NCBI RefSeq assembly: GCF_001680005.1
Contig: NC_033556.1
Span: forward strand, 62,001 to 126,000
Direction of reading: 5' to 3'
DNA length: 64,000 nucleotides
DNA from: Plasmodium coatneyi
Lineage: Eukaryota > Apicomplexa > Aconoidasida > Haemosporida > Plasmodiidae
In this document: positions 34,781 to 44,938 of the stretch, piece after piece
How the letters are laid out: the number at the start of each line of letters is the position of its first letter
Position numbering within the stretch: position 1 is the first letter of the stretch
Translations under genes and position numbers: made by a program
The notes under the pieces: generated by a model
Databases searched by the model: none
Seen by the model: the letters and a program-made list of their open reading frames with translations, nothing else
What the model was told of the DNA's origin: nothing

Positions 34781-35511
34781 TGGGAAAGGAAGGCCAAATG
34801 GGAAGCAACTGACCCCACGAAAAGCACACTCGTGTGTGCGCGAACCTGTACATACATGAGCGCGACGCCATACACCTGCTCGTGCGTCATCTACAAAAAT
34901 GCATAACTTGTAATATGCAAATGGTTAGGGGTGGCGAGAAAAGTTACTCTGTGCAGACTTCAAAAATGAGCTCATTTGCTCCTTCGATCAGCCTTCCATC
35001 AACCTTCCATTTGAGCAACTTTTTTTTTCGTTTTCACTTTACACTTTCGCGACTTCCAAACGGACGACGTCATTAATGCAACTTTACCCCCATGACTGCA
35101 ACACACTCTTCATATGGCCCGCACTTCCATCCGCACAAACGCTTTTTGATGAATTAAATTTGCTATGAAAAAGTTTTGACGCGGTGTCGCGCGAAGGTAC
35201 ATTTTGCGCTGCGCTGTAATGTGCACAATTGCGTACATATATACATATGCATATGCATGTATTTATTTATTCGTTATTTTTTTTTCCACGATTGAGAAAA
35301 TCATGGAGCTGAATTTTTTTTTGGTAAACAGTGTGATCATTTTTTTAAAAAAGAAAATTGGTTCGATCCTCTCCTGCTGGATCTCCAAGCTGATTAAATT
35401 TGTTTTTTAATCCCCCAAATTTGCATCATCCAAATAGGAAGAGGAAGCGCCTCCAACTCGATAATTTTTATTTCCTCTTTTTACGCGCGCTTCCTACGGG
35501 GCCACCCCAAA
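34781..35511. other. Intergenic sequence upstream of the CIAO2 gene
   Basis: No gene is supported. Short frames near 35204 and 35400 are AT-rich and overlap the presumed leader of the downstream gene. Confidence 0.5.
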
Positions 35512-36048
35512 ATGAACAGCTACAAACCGGAAAACGAAAACCCCGTGTTGTACAACTACAAGGAAGACGAGGAAAACCACCATATCCTTAACGAGCAAAC
35601 GATAAAGGAGCACCTATATAACCCAAGCGACCTGTGTAACCTAAACTACGATGAAGATCAAATAACTGTAGACGAAATTTATGATATGCTAAGGGATATA
35701 AAAGACCCCGAATATTCCTACACATTAGAAAATTTAAAAATTATTGAGAAAAAAAACATTCATGTAAATCTGCAAGAAAAAAATGTCACTGTTTATTTCA
35801 CTCCAACCATTCCAAACTGTTCCCTAGCTACACTAATCGGTTTAATGATAAGTATAAAATTACAATTCTCTCTATCCAACTGTTTCAAGATAAATATATA
35901 CATATTCCCAGGGTCTCACAATTCTGAGCATTCCATAAATAAACAACTGAACGACAAGGAAAGAATCGCAGCGGCGATTGAAAATTCCCACCTCTTCAAT
36001 GTCATCAAGAGTAGCATCACGTACAACTACCCCGTCGTTAACTTTTGA
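35512..36048 (+). CDS. CIAO2: MIP18/CIAO2 family protein, cytosolic Fe-S cluster targeting
   Basis: This protein belongs to the late cytosolic iron-sulfur assembly machinery and helps deliver clusters to DNA-handling and other enzymes (known for FAM96B/CIAO2B). The 178-residue product has a polar N-terminus of about 50 residues, then the domain: ITVDEIYDMLRDIKDPEYSY, then FTPTIPNCSLATLIGL with the conserved Cys at residue 103, then HNSEHSINKQLNDKERIAAA. The human protein has matching text at each place (DPE, TPTIPHCSMATLIGL, NKQLADKERVAAA). Length is about the family norm. There is a single exon. The ATG follows a stop-rich AT leader and gives the full domain. Confidence 0.93.
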   Translation: MNSYKPENENPVLYNYKEDEENHHILNEQTIKEHLYNPSDLCNLNYDEDQITVDEIYDMLRDIKDPEYSYTLENLKIIEKKNIHVNLQEKNVTVYFTPTIPNCSLATLIGLMISIKLQFSLSNCFKINIYIFPGSHNSEHSINKQLNDKERIAAAIENSHLFNVIKSSITYNYPVVNF

Positions 36049-37032
36049 CCCGTACTCACAAGTGACCATGGATGACGTTAAATGAGCACCCACCATCTTA
36101 ATCGTAAGGACGTTATACATTATGCGCCTAGAATTGAACACCACGTAATATGTAGCTACACGTGGAACCTCCCTTTACCTAATCTGCACAGTTCCACCCA
36201 TCCAAAATGGCCTTCCATTTTAACGTAAAATTTTTTTTGTTTTTTCACCGATAACATCTTTGAAATCATGTTTAATTGCTTATTTTCCCTCCACACTGGA
36301 TGGGTGTGTCCAAATTTGGAGGACAGTCCGGCAAGTGCTTTTTACCTGCACGGTCGAGCATGGATTATTTAAAACTGGAAAAAAAAAAAAAAAATTCCAC
36401 ATGGAAACAAAATGAGAAGCAAATATTCACGGAAATGGAATCAAATGTGTCATATGGGCATGTCTATCATGTGGAGGGTGCGGCCAAACATGCTCAGATG
36501 CACGCCGAAAATACATCAAATTAATTACAAATTGCTGTGCATCTAATCTTCAAAAAAGCGTGCACGGTAGGACACAATTAGTAAAGCCAATCTAGCAATC
36601 AAACAGAGGCAGAAATGAATTTAAAAAGGTGGGAAATTTTATTAGGGTTGCGTGAAGCCCTTTCCACTCCGACCGGGACGAATGGAAAAGACCATGTGAA
36701 ACTACATTTTTGTAGAATGATAAACAAAGTGAAGTGACCTCACGAATCGATACGTGAGTACATCAAGCGACACGTGAAAGGGTCAACTGGTAGGTAATAT
36801 AACCACCCAAAATATGAGCGCATCGTGCGACCAGTAACCCAATGCACACACCCACTACGCGGGCCAAAGAAACTTCCCTAAACGAATGCAGTATATCCTC
36901 TCCACGTCCATCCGTGCCTATTTACTTCAAAAGGGGAATCAGCATAAATAGGTACGATGAGAAGGGGCGCATTCAAATGCAATGAGGTGTGCACTCAATG
37001 TACCGACTGTAGAGAGCAGCCTTGTTACATAC
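36049..37032. other. Convergent intergenic region
   Basis: This lies between the 3' ends of the CIAO2 gene (plus) and the RbBP5-like gene (minus). An A-run occurs near 36378. Open frames here are short and without motifs. Confidence 0.5.
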
Positions 37033-40000
37033 CTACAATGAAAAATTGACTATATTTTTGTAGTATACGTAATAAACCATTTCAGGGGCCAGCAACTCCA
37101 CGCCGTTCGAGTTGTCCCTAACGAGCAAATTGTTCTGGGGCTCCTCGTCGGGTTCTTCCAATGGTGAACCCACATAATGATCCAGATTTTCCCTTATTTG
37201 TGAAAATGAAGGCTTTCCCTTTTCCTCCATTTTTTTTTTTTTCCTCCTTGTCCATTCCCCCACTTCCTGCGACCCCCGCTCTGCAGACTTATCCACCTCG
37301 TAACAGAGGAAATTCTCTTTACCAAAATGATAAGAGGAGTTGTAAAAAAAATACATGGGGGGGTTTCTATAATACCCTGTATACAGTATTGGAAAGAGGG
37401 ACGAAGGGTGGCTTAAATTCTGGATACTAATTTTATTCTTTATAAATAAATTTATGTAAATAATAAAATACTTCCAAATAGGATCATCTATATTTTTATG
37501 TTTCGGTTGAATATTTTCTATTAAGTCAAATTCGTTTTCTTCCTCGATGACCTCAATGTTTGATCCTATCAATTCAAAGTCGGAGATGAAGAAGCTCCAA
37601 TTATTTAGGTGTTTGTTCTTTAATACTAGTAGGTAATTCCCTACAGTGGTAAGGGCCACTAGCATGTCATAACATTTTATCCACCTTATCTGTTTGAATC
37701 CTTTGTATGTAGAAATGTTTACCTTCACTACATTCTGTAAATCCATGTGTTTCAAATCGTAAATGTATAGTGTGTACTGCCCAGACTTTAGCGATACAAC
37801 AAGCAGGTAAGATTGGTAAATGTCTTCACTGAAGCAGCACAACTCGTACACTTCCTTCTGAATTGGATTATGAATTGTGTGATACAGGCATATCCGATCG
37901 ATGTAGCTGTACAGATGATCGTGTTTTCCCCCGTGCGTTGGTAAACTCTTGTTTTCCCCTGTACCGGTAGTAATGTTATTTTCCAACTGGGCCGTCGCTC
38001 CTTCCCTTGTGCACTGCTGCAGGGAATTCCCCTCATCCGATACGGATATCCGATTCGAATGGGAAAACCCCCCCATGCAGTCCACACTATACTTGTAAGT
38101 AACCTTGTACAGGAACACCTTTTCCGATGTCCTCACACTGAGCAGGTTCCCCTTTTCCCTTACGGTAATATCCAGCGGGGCTGTTATCCCCAGGTGTATT
38201 TTAAACAGAAAATTTAACTCTATTTTTTCGCCAAAAAGGTTTCTGTCCTGTATATTCCTCAAGTAATTATCGGACATCTTGCAAATTTCATCCGACATAT
38301 ACTCAATTTTGGAATATACTATGTTATTCCTTTTTAGTGATTCAGCTTCCTTGTTTCCCTCTTCCTCCTCGGTGGCACCCTTTTTCACGTAGTTCATTTC
38401 AAATGCAAGGACATACGACGGGGTTCCCACATATATGTAGTGCTTGTTCTTGTCTATGCTTCTATGCTTATTCACATTTTTCAATTTGTTCTCACTTTTT
38501 AGCAAACTCTGAGGAAAATTAAAGTAGTCCGTTTCTTTCCTCCCGGAGTAGTCAAAAAGGTAGTAATCATTTTCTTTTTTGAAAATTTCCTCGTTTTCCT
38601 CTCCCGATATGTTACCCCTTAAAGTTTCTCCCTTCAGAAGGGCATCCAAATTGTCGTATATGTTCAACGTGGTTGCTAATTCCTTGGATCTCCTCTTGCT
38701 CCTTTTTTTGTACACACAAATGGGGAAATATCCACTTAGCACTTTTTTTAAAATATTCCGACTATTTTCATAATTTTCGAAAAATTTCATCAACTCCATG
38801 ACTTCTTCGTTATTCACTTCAGAGACGTTTGCGCCCTCTTTATTGGTCCCACTGGTGGGCGGGTTACTGTTGATGATGTAGCTCCCCGCAGGGTCTACCA
38901 TTTTGGCATTCCCTATAGTAACTTCGCTCGGCGCTGCGCTAGGAAATCCACTGGGCGTTTGGGTATTCACTGCATTAAGCAGTTCTATAGCACCTCCCCC
39001 CTCAGCCACCGCTTCGCTAAGGATTGCCTCCCCTAGCGTCCCCGCGGAGCACTCCATCTTACTCACATCATTGACCTGGTTATAGACTATATTTTTCGAG
39101 ACAGCCTCCTTCACAGGTTTTTTCTTATTCTTCGATTTACTCTTCGAACTACGTTTGTCTTTCCTCATATGCAAGCTGCTCTCTCTGGCTATTTCCTCAA
39201 ATGTCAAGTTCATCTGTTCGTACGAGATGAGGGGAAGCGTCTCATTAACGTCGACGATGAAGTCGTTCATGTAGTCTGCACATGGACCAAGGGGATGAAC
39301 CTCACGCATGGAAGGCGCGCATTGGCCACTAGGATCAGCCATCTCTTCCACGTACACCCTAGATACGTACGGAATTTGCTCCTTCAAACACAAGACAAGA
39401 TCTAGGACGTAGATGTTCCCCCCTTTGTCCCCAGAGGAGCGCCTCTTCTTCTTAAACTCCACGCACCTCACATCCCATATTTCAAAGTTTCTAATTTTGC
39501 TAGAGTTCAAACTTGTGTATAATTTATAATAATCTTTGAAAAGACTTAAATGACCCTTCGCTCGTGTTGCTTCGTCTTTGTAACCCCTAAAGGGGGGCGA
39601 TTCCATCTCTTCACAATTTTTACTGCATTCAGAGATTTCCTCGCTTTTATTTATAGACACGTCAGAATTGGACCCAATGGGCCGCAAAAAATCGTTACTT
39701 AAACTACTACTGTTAAGGAGATTCCCCTCTCCCCTTTGTTTATATTCATTTCCCTTATAAAGAAGATAAAAATACTCAGAAAAGAAGCAAGGAAAAAAGA
39801 GCTTCTTCGAAATGACCGTCTCTATTCCTATGCAAAGATACAACAAATCGATGTACACTATTCTTCTGATAGGAAATTCACAGATTTTAAAAATGTACAA
39901 GTACCTCTTCGATACGCATAGTAGATACTTGTCATTTTTTATAAATTGTATTTTCTTTATATGTGCTTTTTCATCTTCAAATTTATCGTCTGCACTTTTC

Positions 40001-40866
40001 CTACTGTTGCTTTCGTTATGTTTGCTTCTCGAATTGGTTGTGTTTTCTCCACTTTTGCTCTGATTTCTCGGAGATTTTTTCGAACTTTTTTTCACTTTCT
40101 TCGACTTTTGTCCCTTTGGTGAAGACAGCTTCCTCTTATTTGATTTTACGGAGTCTTCGCAACAGATGGAATCATTTTGTGTCTGCAAATTCTCGGGAAA
40201 GTCGTTTCCATTTGGAATTTCTGCATTTGGGGTCGCCCAACATTCCTCTTCCTCTTTCGTGCTCTTCAGATCTTCGTCACAGTTGGGGCTTTGTCTGTCT
40301 TTCGCCTCCCCCAGGTCGTAACACACGGCCACGGGGTCAACATATTCGGCATGATCAACACAGTTGGCTTGATCAACTTTATTAGCTTTGTCAATATGGC
40401 TGGCCCGCTCACCATCGTCCAGGTTACCAATTCCGCTTGCACTTCCAACCTCGTTGCTGCTGATGTTGTCGTTCTTTGTAATGTTTCCGCTCGTACTATT
40501 CACATTCTGGATCTCCTCCCCATTGTTACATTCATTCCCCTCCTGTTTTACACTTGCGTTGCTCCCCTTATCATTCACCCCACTGCACGTACTGGCATGT
40601 ATTTTCCCCTCCTCGAAAATTTCCCGCTTCACATAATCCTCCTTTTCATTTTCATCGTAATAACAATGCTGCAGTAGTAAGGTGCCCGTTAAAACGTGAA
40701 AAAAGTAAAGAGACGTCTTGGACGCGGCCACAAGAACACTCCCACTTGAGTTTACGTCGAAGCATAAAAATTCTTCATTGTCGTAATTCTCTAATTTGTA
40801 AAAAACATCCTGTAATATATTCTTTCTTATTTGTCTATTGTAAAGATGGCTAATGCAAATATCCAT
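37033..40866 (-). CDS. RbBP5/Swd1-like WD-repeat subunit of the H3K4 methyltransferase (COMPASS) complex
   Basis: The product is 1277 residues in one exon. RbBP5/Swd1 is a beta-propeller scaffold of the SET1/MLL complex that methylates histone H3 lysine 4 in the nucleus (known). Propeller-like strands appear at about residues 33-65 (LCFDVNSSGSVLVAASKTSL), 298-330 (AHIKKIQFIKNDKYLLCVSK), 790-810 (HYIYVGTPSYVLAFEM) and 865-895 (LDITVREKGNLLSVRTSEKV). The clearest sign is the end of the propeller at about 1085-1110. It reads NNWSFFISDFELIGSN followed by EEENEFD, matching ENWSAFAPDF...ESEFD of human RbBP5. Between the strands lie long Ser/Asn/Lys-rich inserts (residues about 95-290 and 515-700), with basic runs such as SKKVKKSSKKSPR. 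These more than double the usual size of about 540 residues. The start is the only ATG before the first propeller strand. Confidence 0.78.
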   Translation of the reverse strand: MDICISHLYNRQIRKNILQDVFYKLENYDNEEFLCFDVNSSGSVLVAASKTSLYFFHVLTGTLLLQHCYYDENEKEDYVKREIFEEGKIHASTCSGVNDKGSNASVKQEGNECNNGEEIQNVNSTSGNITKNDNISSNEVGSASGIGNLDDGERASHIDKANKVDQANCVDHAEYVDPVAVCYDLGEAKDRQSPNCDEDLKSTKEEEECWATPNAEIPNGNDFPENLQTQNDSICCEDSVKSNKRKLSSPKGQKSKKVKKSSKKSPRNQSKSGENTTNSRSKHNESNSRKSADDKFEDEKAHIKKIQFIKNDKYLLCVSKRYLYIFKICEFPIRRIVYIDLLYLCIGIETVISKKLFFPCFFSEYFYLLYKGNEYKQRGEGNLLNSSSLSNDFLRPIGSNSDVSINKSEEISECSKNCEEMESPPFRGYKDEATRAKGHLSLFKDYYKLYTSLNSSKIRNFEIWDVRCVEFKKKRRSSGDKGGNIYVLDLVLCLKEQIPYVSRVYVEEMADPSGQCAPSMREVHPLGPCADYMNDFIVDVNETLPLISYEQMNLTFEEIARESSLHMRKDKRSSKSKSKNKKKPVKEAVSKNIVYNQVNDVSKMECSAGTLGEAILSEAVAEGGGAIELLNAVNTQTPSGFPSAAPSEVTIGNAKMVDPAGSYIINSNPPTSGTNKEGANVSEVNNEEVMELMKFFENYENSRNILKKVLSGYFPICVYKKRSKRRSKELATTLNIYDNLDALLKGETLRGNISGEENEEIFKKENDYYLFDYSGRKETDYFNFPQSLLKSENKLKNVNKHRSIDKNKHYIYVGTPSYVLAFEMNYVKKGATEEEEGNKEAESLKRNNIVYSKIEYMSDEICKMSDNYLRNIQDRNLFGEKIELNFLFKIHLGITAPLDITVREKGNLLSVRTSEKVFLYKVTYKYSVDCMGGFSHSNRISVSDEGNSLQQCTREGATAQLENNITTGTGENKSLPTHGGKHDHLYSYIDRICLYHTIHNPIQKEVYELCCFSEDIYQSYLLVVSLKSGQYTLYIYDLKHMDLQNVVKVNISTYKGFKQIRWIKCYDMLVALTTVGNYLLVLKNKHLNNWSFFISDFELIGSNIEVIEEENEFDLIENIQPKHKNIDDPIWKYFIIYINLFIKNKISIQNLSHPSSLFPILYTGYYRNPPMYFFYNSSYHFGKENFLCYEVDKSAERGSQEVGEWTRRKKKKMEEKGKPSFSQIRENLDHYVGSPLEEPDEEPQNNLLVRDNSNGVELLAPEMVYYVYYKNIVNFSL

Positions 40867-42530
40867 TATAAATCTGTGGTATCATCTTTTTCGCTGGCGT
40901 TTTTTCCCTAATTCTTTCTTTAAATTTTTTATCAGTTCATTTGAGGTGCAACTACCTTTCTCGCCTAGTTCCTTTCACAGAGTGGTGAGTGCTATTTTAC
41001 TACGATCGTTCCGTTCGCTCAGCCTGCTCCTTACTTTATCTGAGGGTGAGGTGACACAGCCACCAAAATATGCAACCCTGCTGTGGTTAGATAAACGCGC
41101 TACCCCTGCACGACATTCCAGTGTTCGTGAACAAGCGGAAGAGGAAAATTTACAGAACCCTTTAGGAGCGCCCTCAGAGCGCCGATAATTTTGGCGAGGG
41201 AATAATCTGCGTGCTTGTGTGTGTGCTCATGCACGTACGATTGCACAGAGTTACATGGGGACTTACCCTCAACCTCACGCATGGGCGAATGAATCCACTA
41301 AAAAGTGAAACAATCACAAACACAATTAACATTTAGCGGTGTTTTCCAAAGTGGAATTTTATGTATTCATCTGTTGCCACTTTTAATTTACGCGTTCATA
41401 CGCTTGTTGCTATTTTTTTTTTCTCTCTTCAATGTGTTAAACTTTCAAAAAGGTTATCACCAGCAGCTTACAAAATTATTCAAAATTGACAATTGTTGAA
41501 AGATAAGCATCATTACACATGAACAAAAAAGTTTCATCAATTTGTGTTACTTAAAAAAATGTTTACAGATTTTTACTCCTTTTGGATCCTCATTTATGTG
41601 CATATCCAATGAGAAATATGGAAAAATGAAACAGAGCAATGGGCGGCAAAAGGAGCGATAACAAAAACAAGGGCAGTAAAACACCCACCAAAAAAAAAAA
41701 AAAAAAATTAAAAGCAAAGTAACGGTTAACACTTTGTTCTTCAGCAGCACCTATACAAGTCATAGGAACTATATCCACACGCACATGGACGTTTTCCCAC
41801 AATTGCATATAGCACATATATATACACCTGTTACGCTTACAAATTGCACGCCAACTATGCACATATTTTTTACGTTCCTTTTATACCATACCGCTTTTAT
41901 GTGCGCCGAATGAGGGTGAAATTAAATACTCATATGTGTTTGTGAAAAATGCATACGCACTCAAAACCGTTTTGTAAAATAAATTGCCAGTTAACTTAAT
42001 CCATTCATTTCGGCAAACGCACAAATTTTTTTATTTTTTTCCTCCATAAAAGTAAAAAAAAAAATTTACAATGCTGCTGTGCTGTCATTTCCTTCTTTCT
42101 ACAATTTTTTCTTTTTTTTTTTTAATTCAAGAGCGAGTACATATAGGCAAAATGTAAACACCCCTCCCTTTCTAAGCTCATCGCAGCTTCAACATTTTAA
42201 AAAAACGCTCTTGCAAAAACGAAGATAAATAACAAGAAAAAATTCCAAATGGTTTAAATGTCTTTTTAACTCCTTGCTATTTAATGGTAAACTTTTTAAA
42301 GGAGCCTTTTTTTTTCTTTTTTTTTTTTTTTCCTGTTCATTTTTCCACGCATAAAAACAAATATAGTCAAAGCCAAAATTGAAGAAAAAAAAACAGCTGA
42401 CTTCTTTCAGATACCCATAAAATATTAAAGCAAACATCCAGTAAACGTAACAACCTGCTTAAAACATATATTGAAGAATAAAATTAATGCTAATTCCCAA
42501 ATAAATGGAAGCCTTTTCTTACTGAACAAA
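40867..42530. other. Divergent promoter region
   Basis: This 1.66-kb stretch lies between the start of the RbBP5-like gene (minus) and that of the gene at 42531 (plus), so it should hold both promoters. A- and T-runs occur near 41690, 42055 and 42310. No gene is supported. Confidence 0.5.
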
Positions 42531-42965
42531 ATGCTACTTTTCAGAAGGAACTTTTCCAGATTTATAAATAATAATACACCCAGGAGGGGCGTGCGGAAGG
42601 TTCTGCATAAAAACGTAACAGAGTATAATAGGTATACGCCAAATGGCAACATTGTAAATCAGCAGAATGATAATAACAAACTTGTTAGAGGAGGAGGTGG
42701 GGGGCTATTGAGCACCTTCTATGAAAGCTTCATATATGGTTGTGGTTTTTTTTTAAGCAACCGATTGTTAGATCAAATTTTCGGCCCGCGCACGTACGAC
42801 ACGTTCAGTAACAATATGGATTACTCGAATGAAAATGTGGGTGGTCAGCCCCCGGACAATTATAACAGTTACCCCAGTGAGAACCTTAACAACAATGATC
42901 CGTCTATCAATGACAACGATTTTCAGCAGGACATAGGTCTTGACGATGACACGTTTGATTTTTAA
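42531..42965 (+). CDS. Small Asn-rich protein with mitochondrial-type N-terminus, unknown function
   Basis: The product is 144 residues from ATG 42531. Residues 1-27 are rich in Arg, Phe and Lys without acidic residues (MLLFRRNFSRFINNNTPRRG), which fits a mitochondrial targeting peptide. After a Gly run (RGGGGGLL) comes one hydrophobic or amphipathic helix (STFYESFIYGCGFFLSNRLL) ending DQIFGPRTYD. The last 55 residues are Asn/Asp-rich. The Gly-rich helix and the IFG end recall the hydrophobic helix of CHCHD10/Mix17-like mitochondrial proteins, but no CX9C motif follows, so this is only a loose resemblance. The open frame reaches back to 42471 without an ATG. Confidence 0.6.
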   Translation: MLLFRRNFSRFINNNTPRRGVRKVLHKNVTEYNRYTPNGNIVNQQNDNNKLVRGGGGGLLSTFYESFIYGCGFFLSNRLLDQIFGPRTYDTFSNNMDYSNENVGGQPPDNYNSYPSENLNNNDPSINDNDFQQDIGLDDDTFDF

Positions 42966-44044
42966 AAGGGCCCAAAAGATGAAAAAAAAAAAAAAAAATT
43001 TATGAGGCCATGCAAAAGTGTGGGTCCATGAACATAGGAATAATTACACATTGGAGATTTATTAAAAAAGCATCTTCTCTTCTCCGAGGGAAGTTGAGCA
43101 GGGGAACAACTTGAAGAACGTTATACATCCCCATGTGTAAATATGTACCGAACGCATACGTGTTAAAGATCTGTGGAAGTTTTTCAGCTAAGTGCATTTA
43201 AATATACACGCCGTCGCGTTGGTCAATTCTTCAATAATTGGGCGTATTAGACCCTAATTCGAGTTAAAAAATAGCAAATTTTTTAACTGTTCCGTGGGAC
43301 GGGGCCACGCATCACGCGTGATACACATATAACCAGGTGGATCCAATTTTCTGCCCATATGTACCTGTCCAGCTGTGCGAACAGGTAGGATCTGTCCAAT
43401 ATTGCCTTCGTCGAACTGTGTATGAATAAATTTTTTAGTGAACACCCCTTATTTTGTGAAATAGAGCAAATGTTATAGTGGCTGAGCGAAGTCGTTTTGG
43501 GGGAACACCTTTAAGGCATCCATCTTGAAGCCTCTTCGTCATTATTCATTTATTTTTTTTTACCACTGAATTTACTTCATTTGCCTCTTTTTTTCAGCCT
43601 CACCGCTGTTATGCCATATGAGCAACTGTTCATTTCGTTTACCCCCTTGTTTTGTCTTTGATTCATTTGCTGTCCATGTGGCAGCATGTAAGTACTTGTG
43701 TACCTTTTTTTTGTACTTTTATCAACACAGTTATTACAAAGAGTGTATTACGCTCACAATATACCCAAACAAATATATTCATTTTTGAATAGCCACCGCA
43801 TGGTGTGTAGCAAAGTTGTGTTATTAAATGGGAAGCGGCTTGAAAGAACGCTTTTCAAATGTTGGAATAATGGTAAAATTACACAAAAAAAAAAAAAAAA
43901 AAAAACGCCAAGCGTATGTGTTTACACAAAAATAACGACCAATATAGCCAAAAATGTGCATACCTCCATTGCACAATGGGCACACAAGTGGACAGTGTGA
44001 CAACACAGCAGGGGAGAAATAGCCCCCCCCTGGGAGGACAACAT
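42966..44044. other. Intergenic sequence between convergent genes
   Basis: A-runs occur at about 42980 and 43885 and a T-run near 43553. No gene is supported. Confidence 0.5.
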
Positions 44045-44938
44045 TTACAGAAGCTCCCGTAACACCTTTTCATCCAAATTGCTAACATCGTCATAGTCAA
44101 AATTTTTTTCCAAATTGACGTATTTCTCCTTTCGGAAGTGAAAAATCAAATTTTCCTTGTCGAACCTTTGCAAATAAATAAATTTTCCGCACGCCGAAAT
44201 GTCGCATATCGTGCACAGGACCACATCGCCAACCCGTTTATCGTCAAAATAGTGAAAATTATTTTCCTTATCGTGCAACACCCCCGTCAGTATGTTATTT
44301 TTATAATTGTACAATTTTTGGTTCCTACTGATTTGCACTTTTGACTTTCCTAAAAAGAGACCCTCATTTATGTTTCTCCATAAGCGGTTAAGTTTGCTCC
44401 CATTTGTTTTCCTCTCCAAACAGGTCCATTTTACCTCATTCGATAGAATATTTCGAAAGAGGACATCTTTTGCGTTTAAATTGAAGCGGAAAAATATACT
44501 TTTGCTACACCTATTCACCTCGTATATGTACGCATATATATTTTTACCCACAATTAGGGGATGGTTATATATGGCCTCTTCGTTTTCGCTTAAATTGTTG
44601 CACACGGAGTTTAGAAGTTTACCACTGTTCAGTTGATAGCTACAGGAGGTAATCTCCGAAGGAATCATTTTATTTCTTTTTCTTATACCCTCATTGGAAA
44701 ATAGTTTGGCATTTTTTTTTATCACCAACATGGCTCCAAAATTGTTCAGCGAGTTGTACTTGTCAACAAATTCGTTCATTTTGTAGCAGATGTTGTGTCC
44801 CTCCAGGTCCTTATACTTTATCAGTAATTTATGGGCGCATGGAAATATATACAAAATGTGTATTAAGTGCTTTTCAAAGTTAACAAGCTGATTACTATCG
44901 TCAGTGCTGCTACATATGGATATAATTTTTCTCTTCAA
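44045..44938 (-). CDS. C-terminal part of a frameshifted organelle-targeted protein
   Basis: This 297-codon frame has no ATG at its start (TTG at 44938) and overlaps the frame of the upstream part by about 40 bases, in the -1 frame. Its content is normal Plasmodium coding sequence (FEKHLIHILYIFPCAHKLLI, then VNRCSKSIFFRFNLNAKDVL, then RVGDVVLCTICDISACGKFI). It therefore looks like the second half of the gene at 44935-46155. A single missing base in the C-run at 44955-44959 would join them. No domain is recognised. Confidence 0.6.
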   Translation of the reverse strand: MKRKIISICSSTDDSNQLVNFEKHLIHILYIFPCAHKLLIKYKDLEGHNICYKMNEFVDKYNSLNNFGAMLVIKKNAKLFSNEGIRKRNKMIPSEITSCSYQLNSGKLLNSVCNNLSENEEAIYNHPLIVGKNIYAYIYEVNRCSKSIFFRFNLNAKDVLFRNILSNEVKWTCLERKTNGSKLNRLWRNINEGLFLGKSKVQISRNQKLYNYKNNILTGVLHDKENNFHYFDDKRVGDVVLCTICDISACGKFIYLQRFDKENLIFHFRKEKYVNLEKNFDYDDVSNLDEKVLRELL

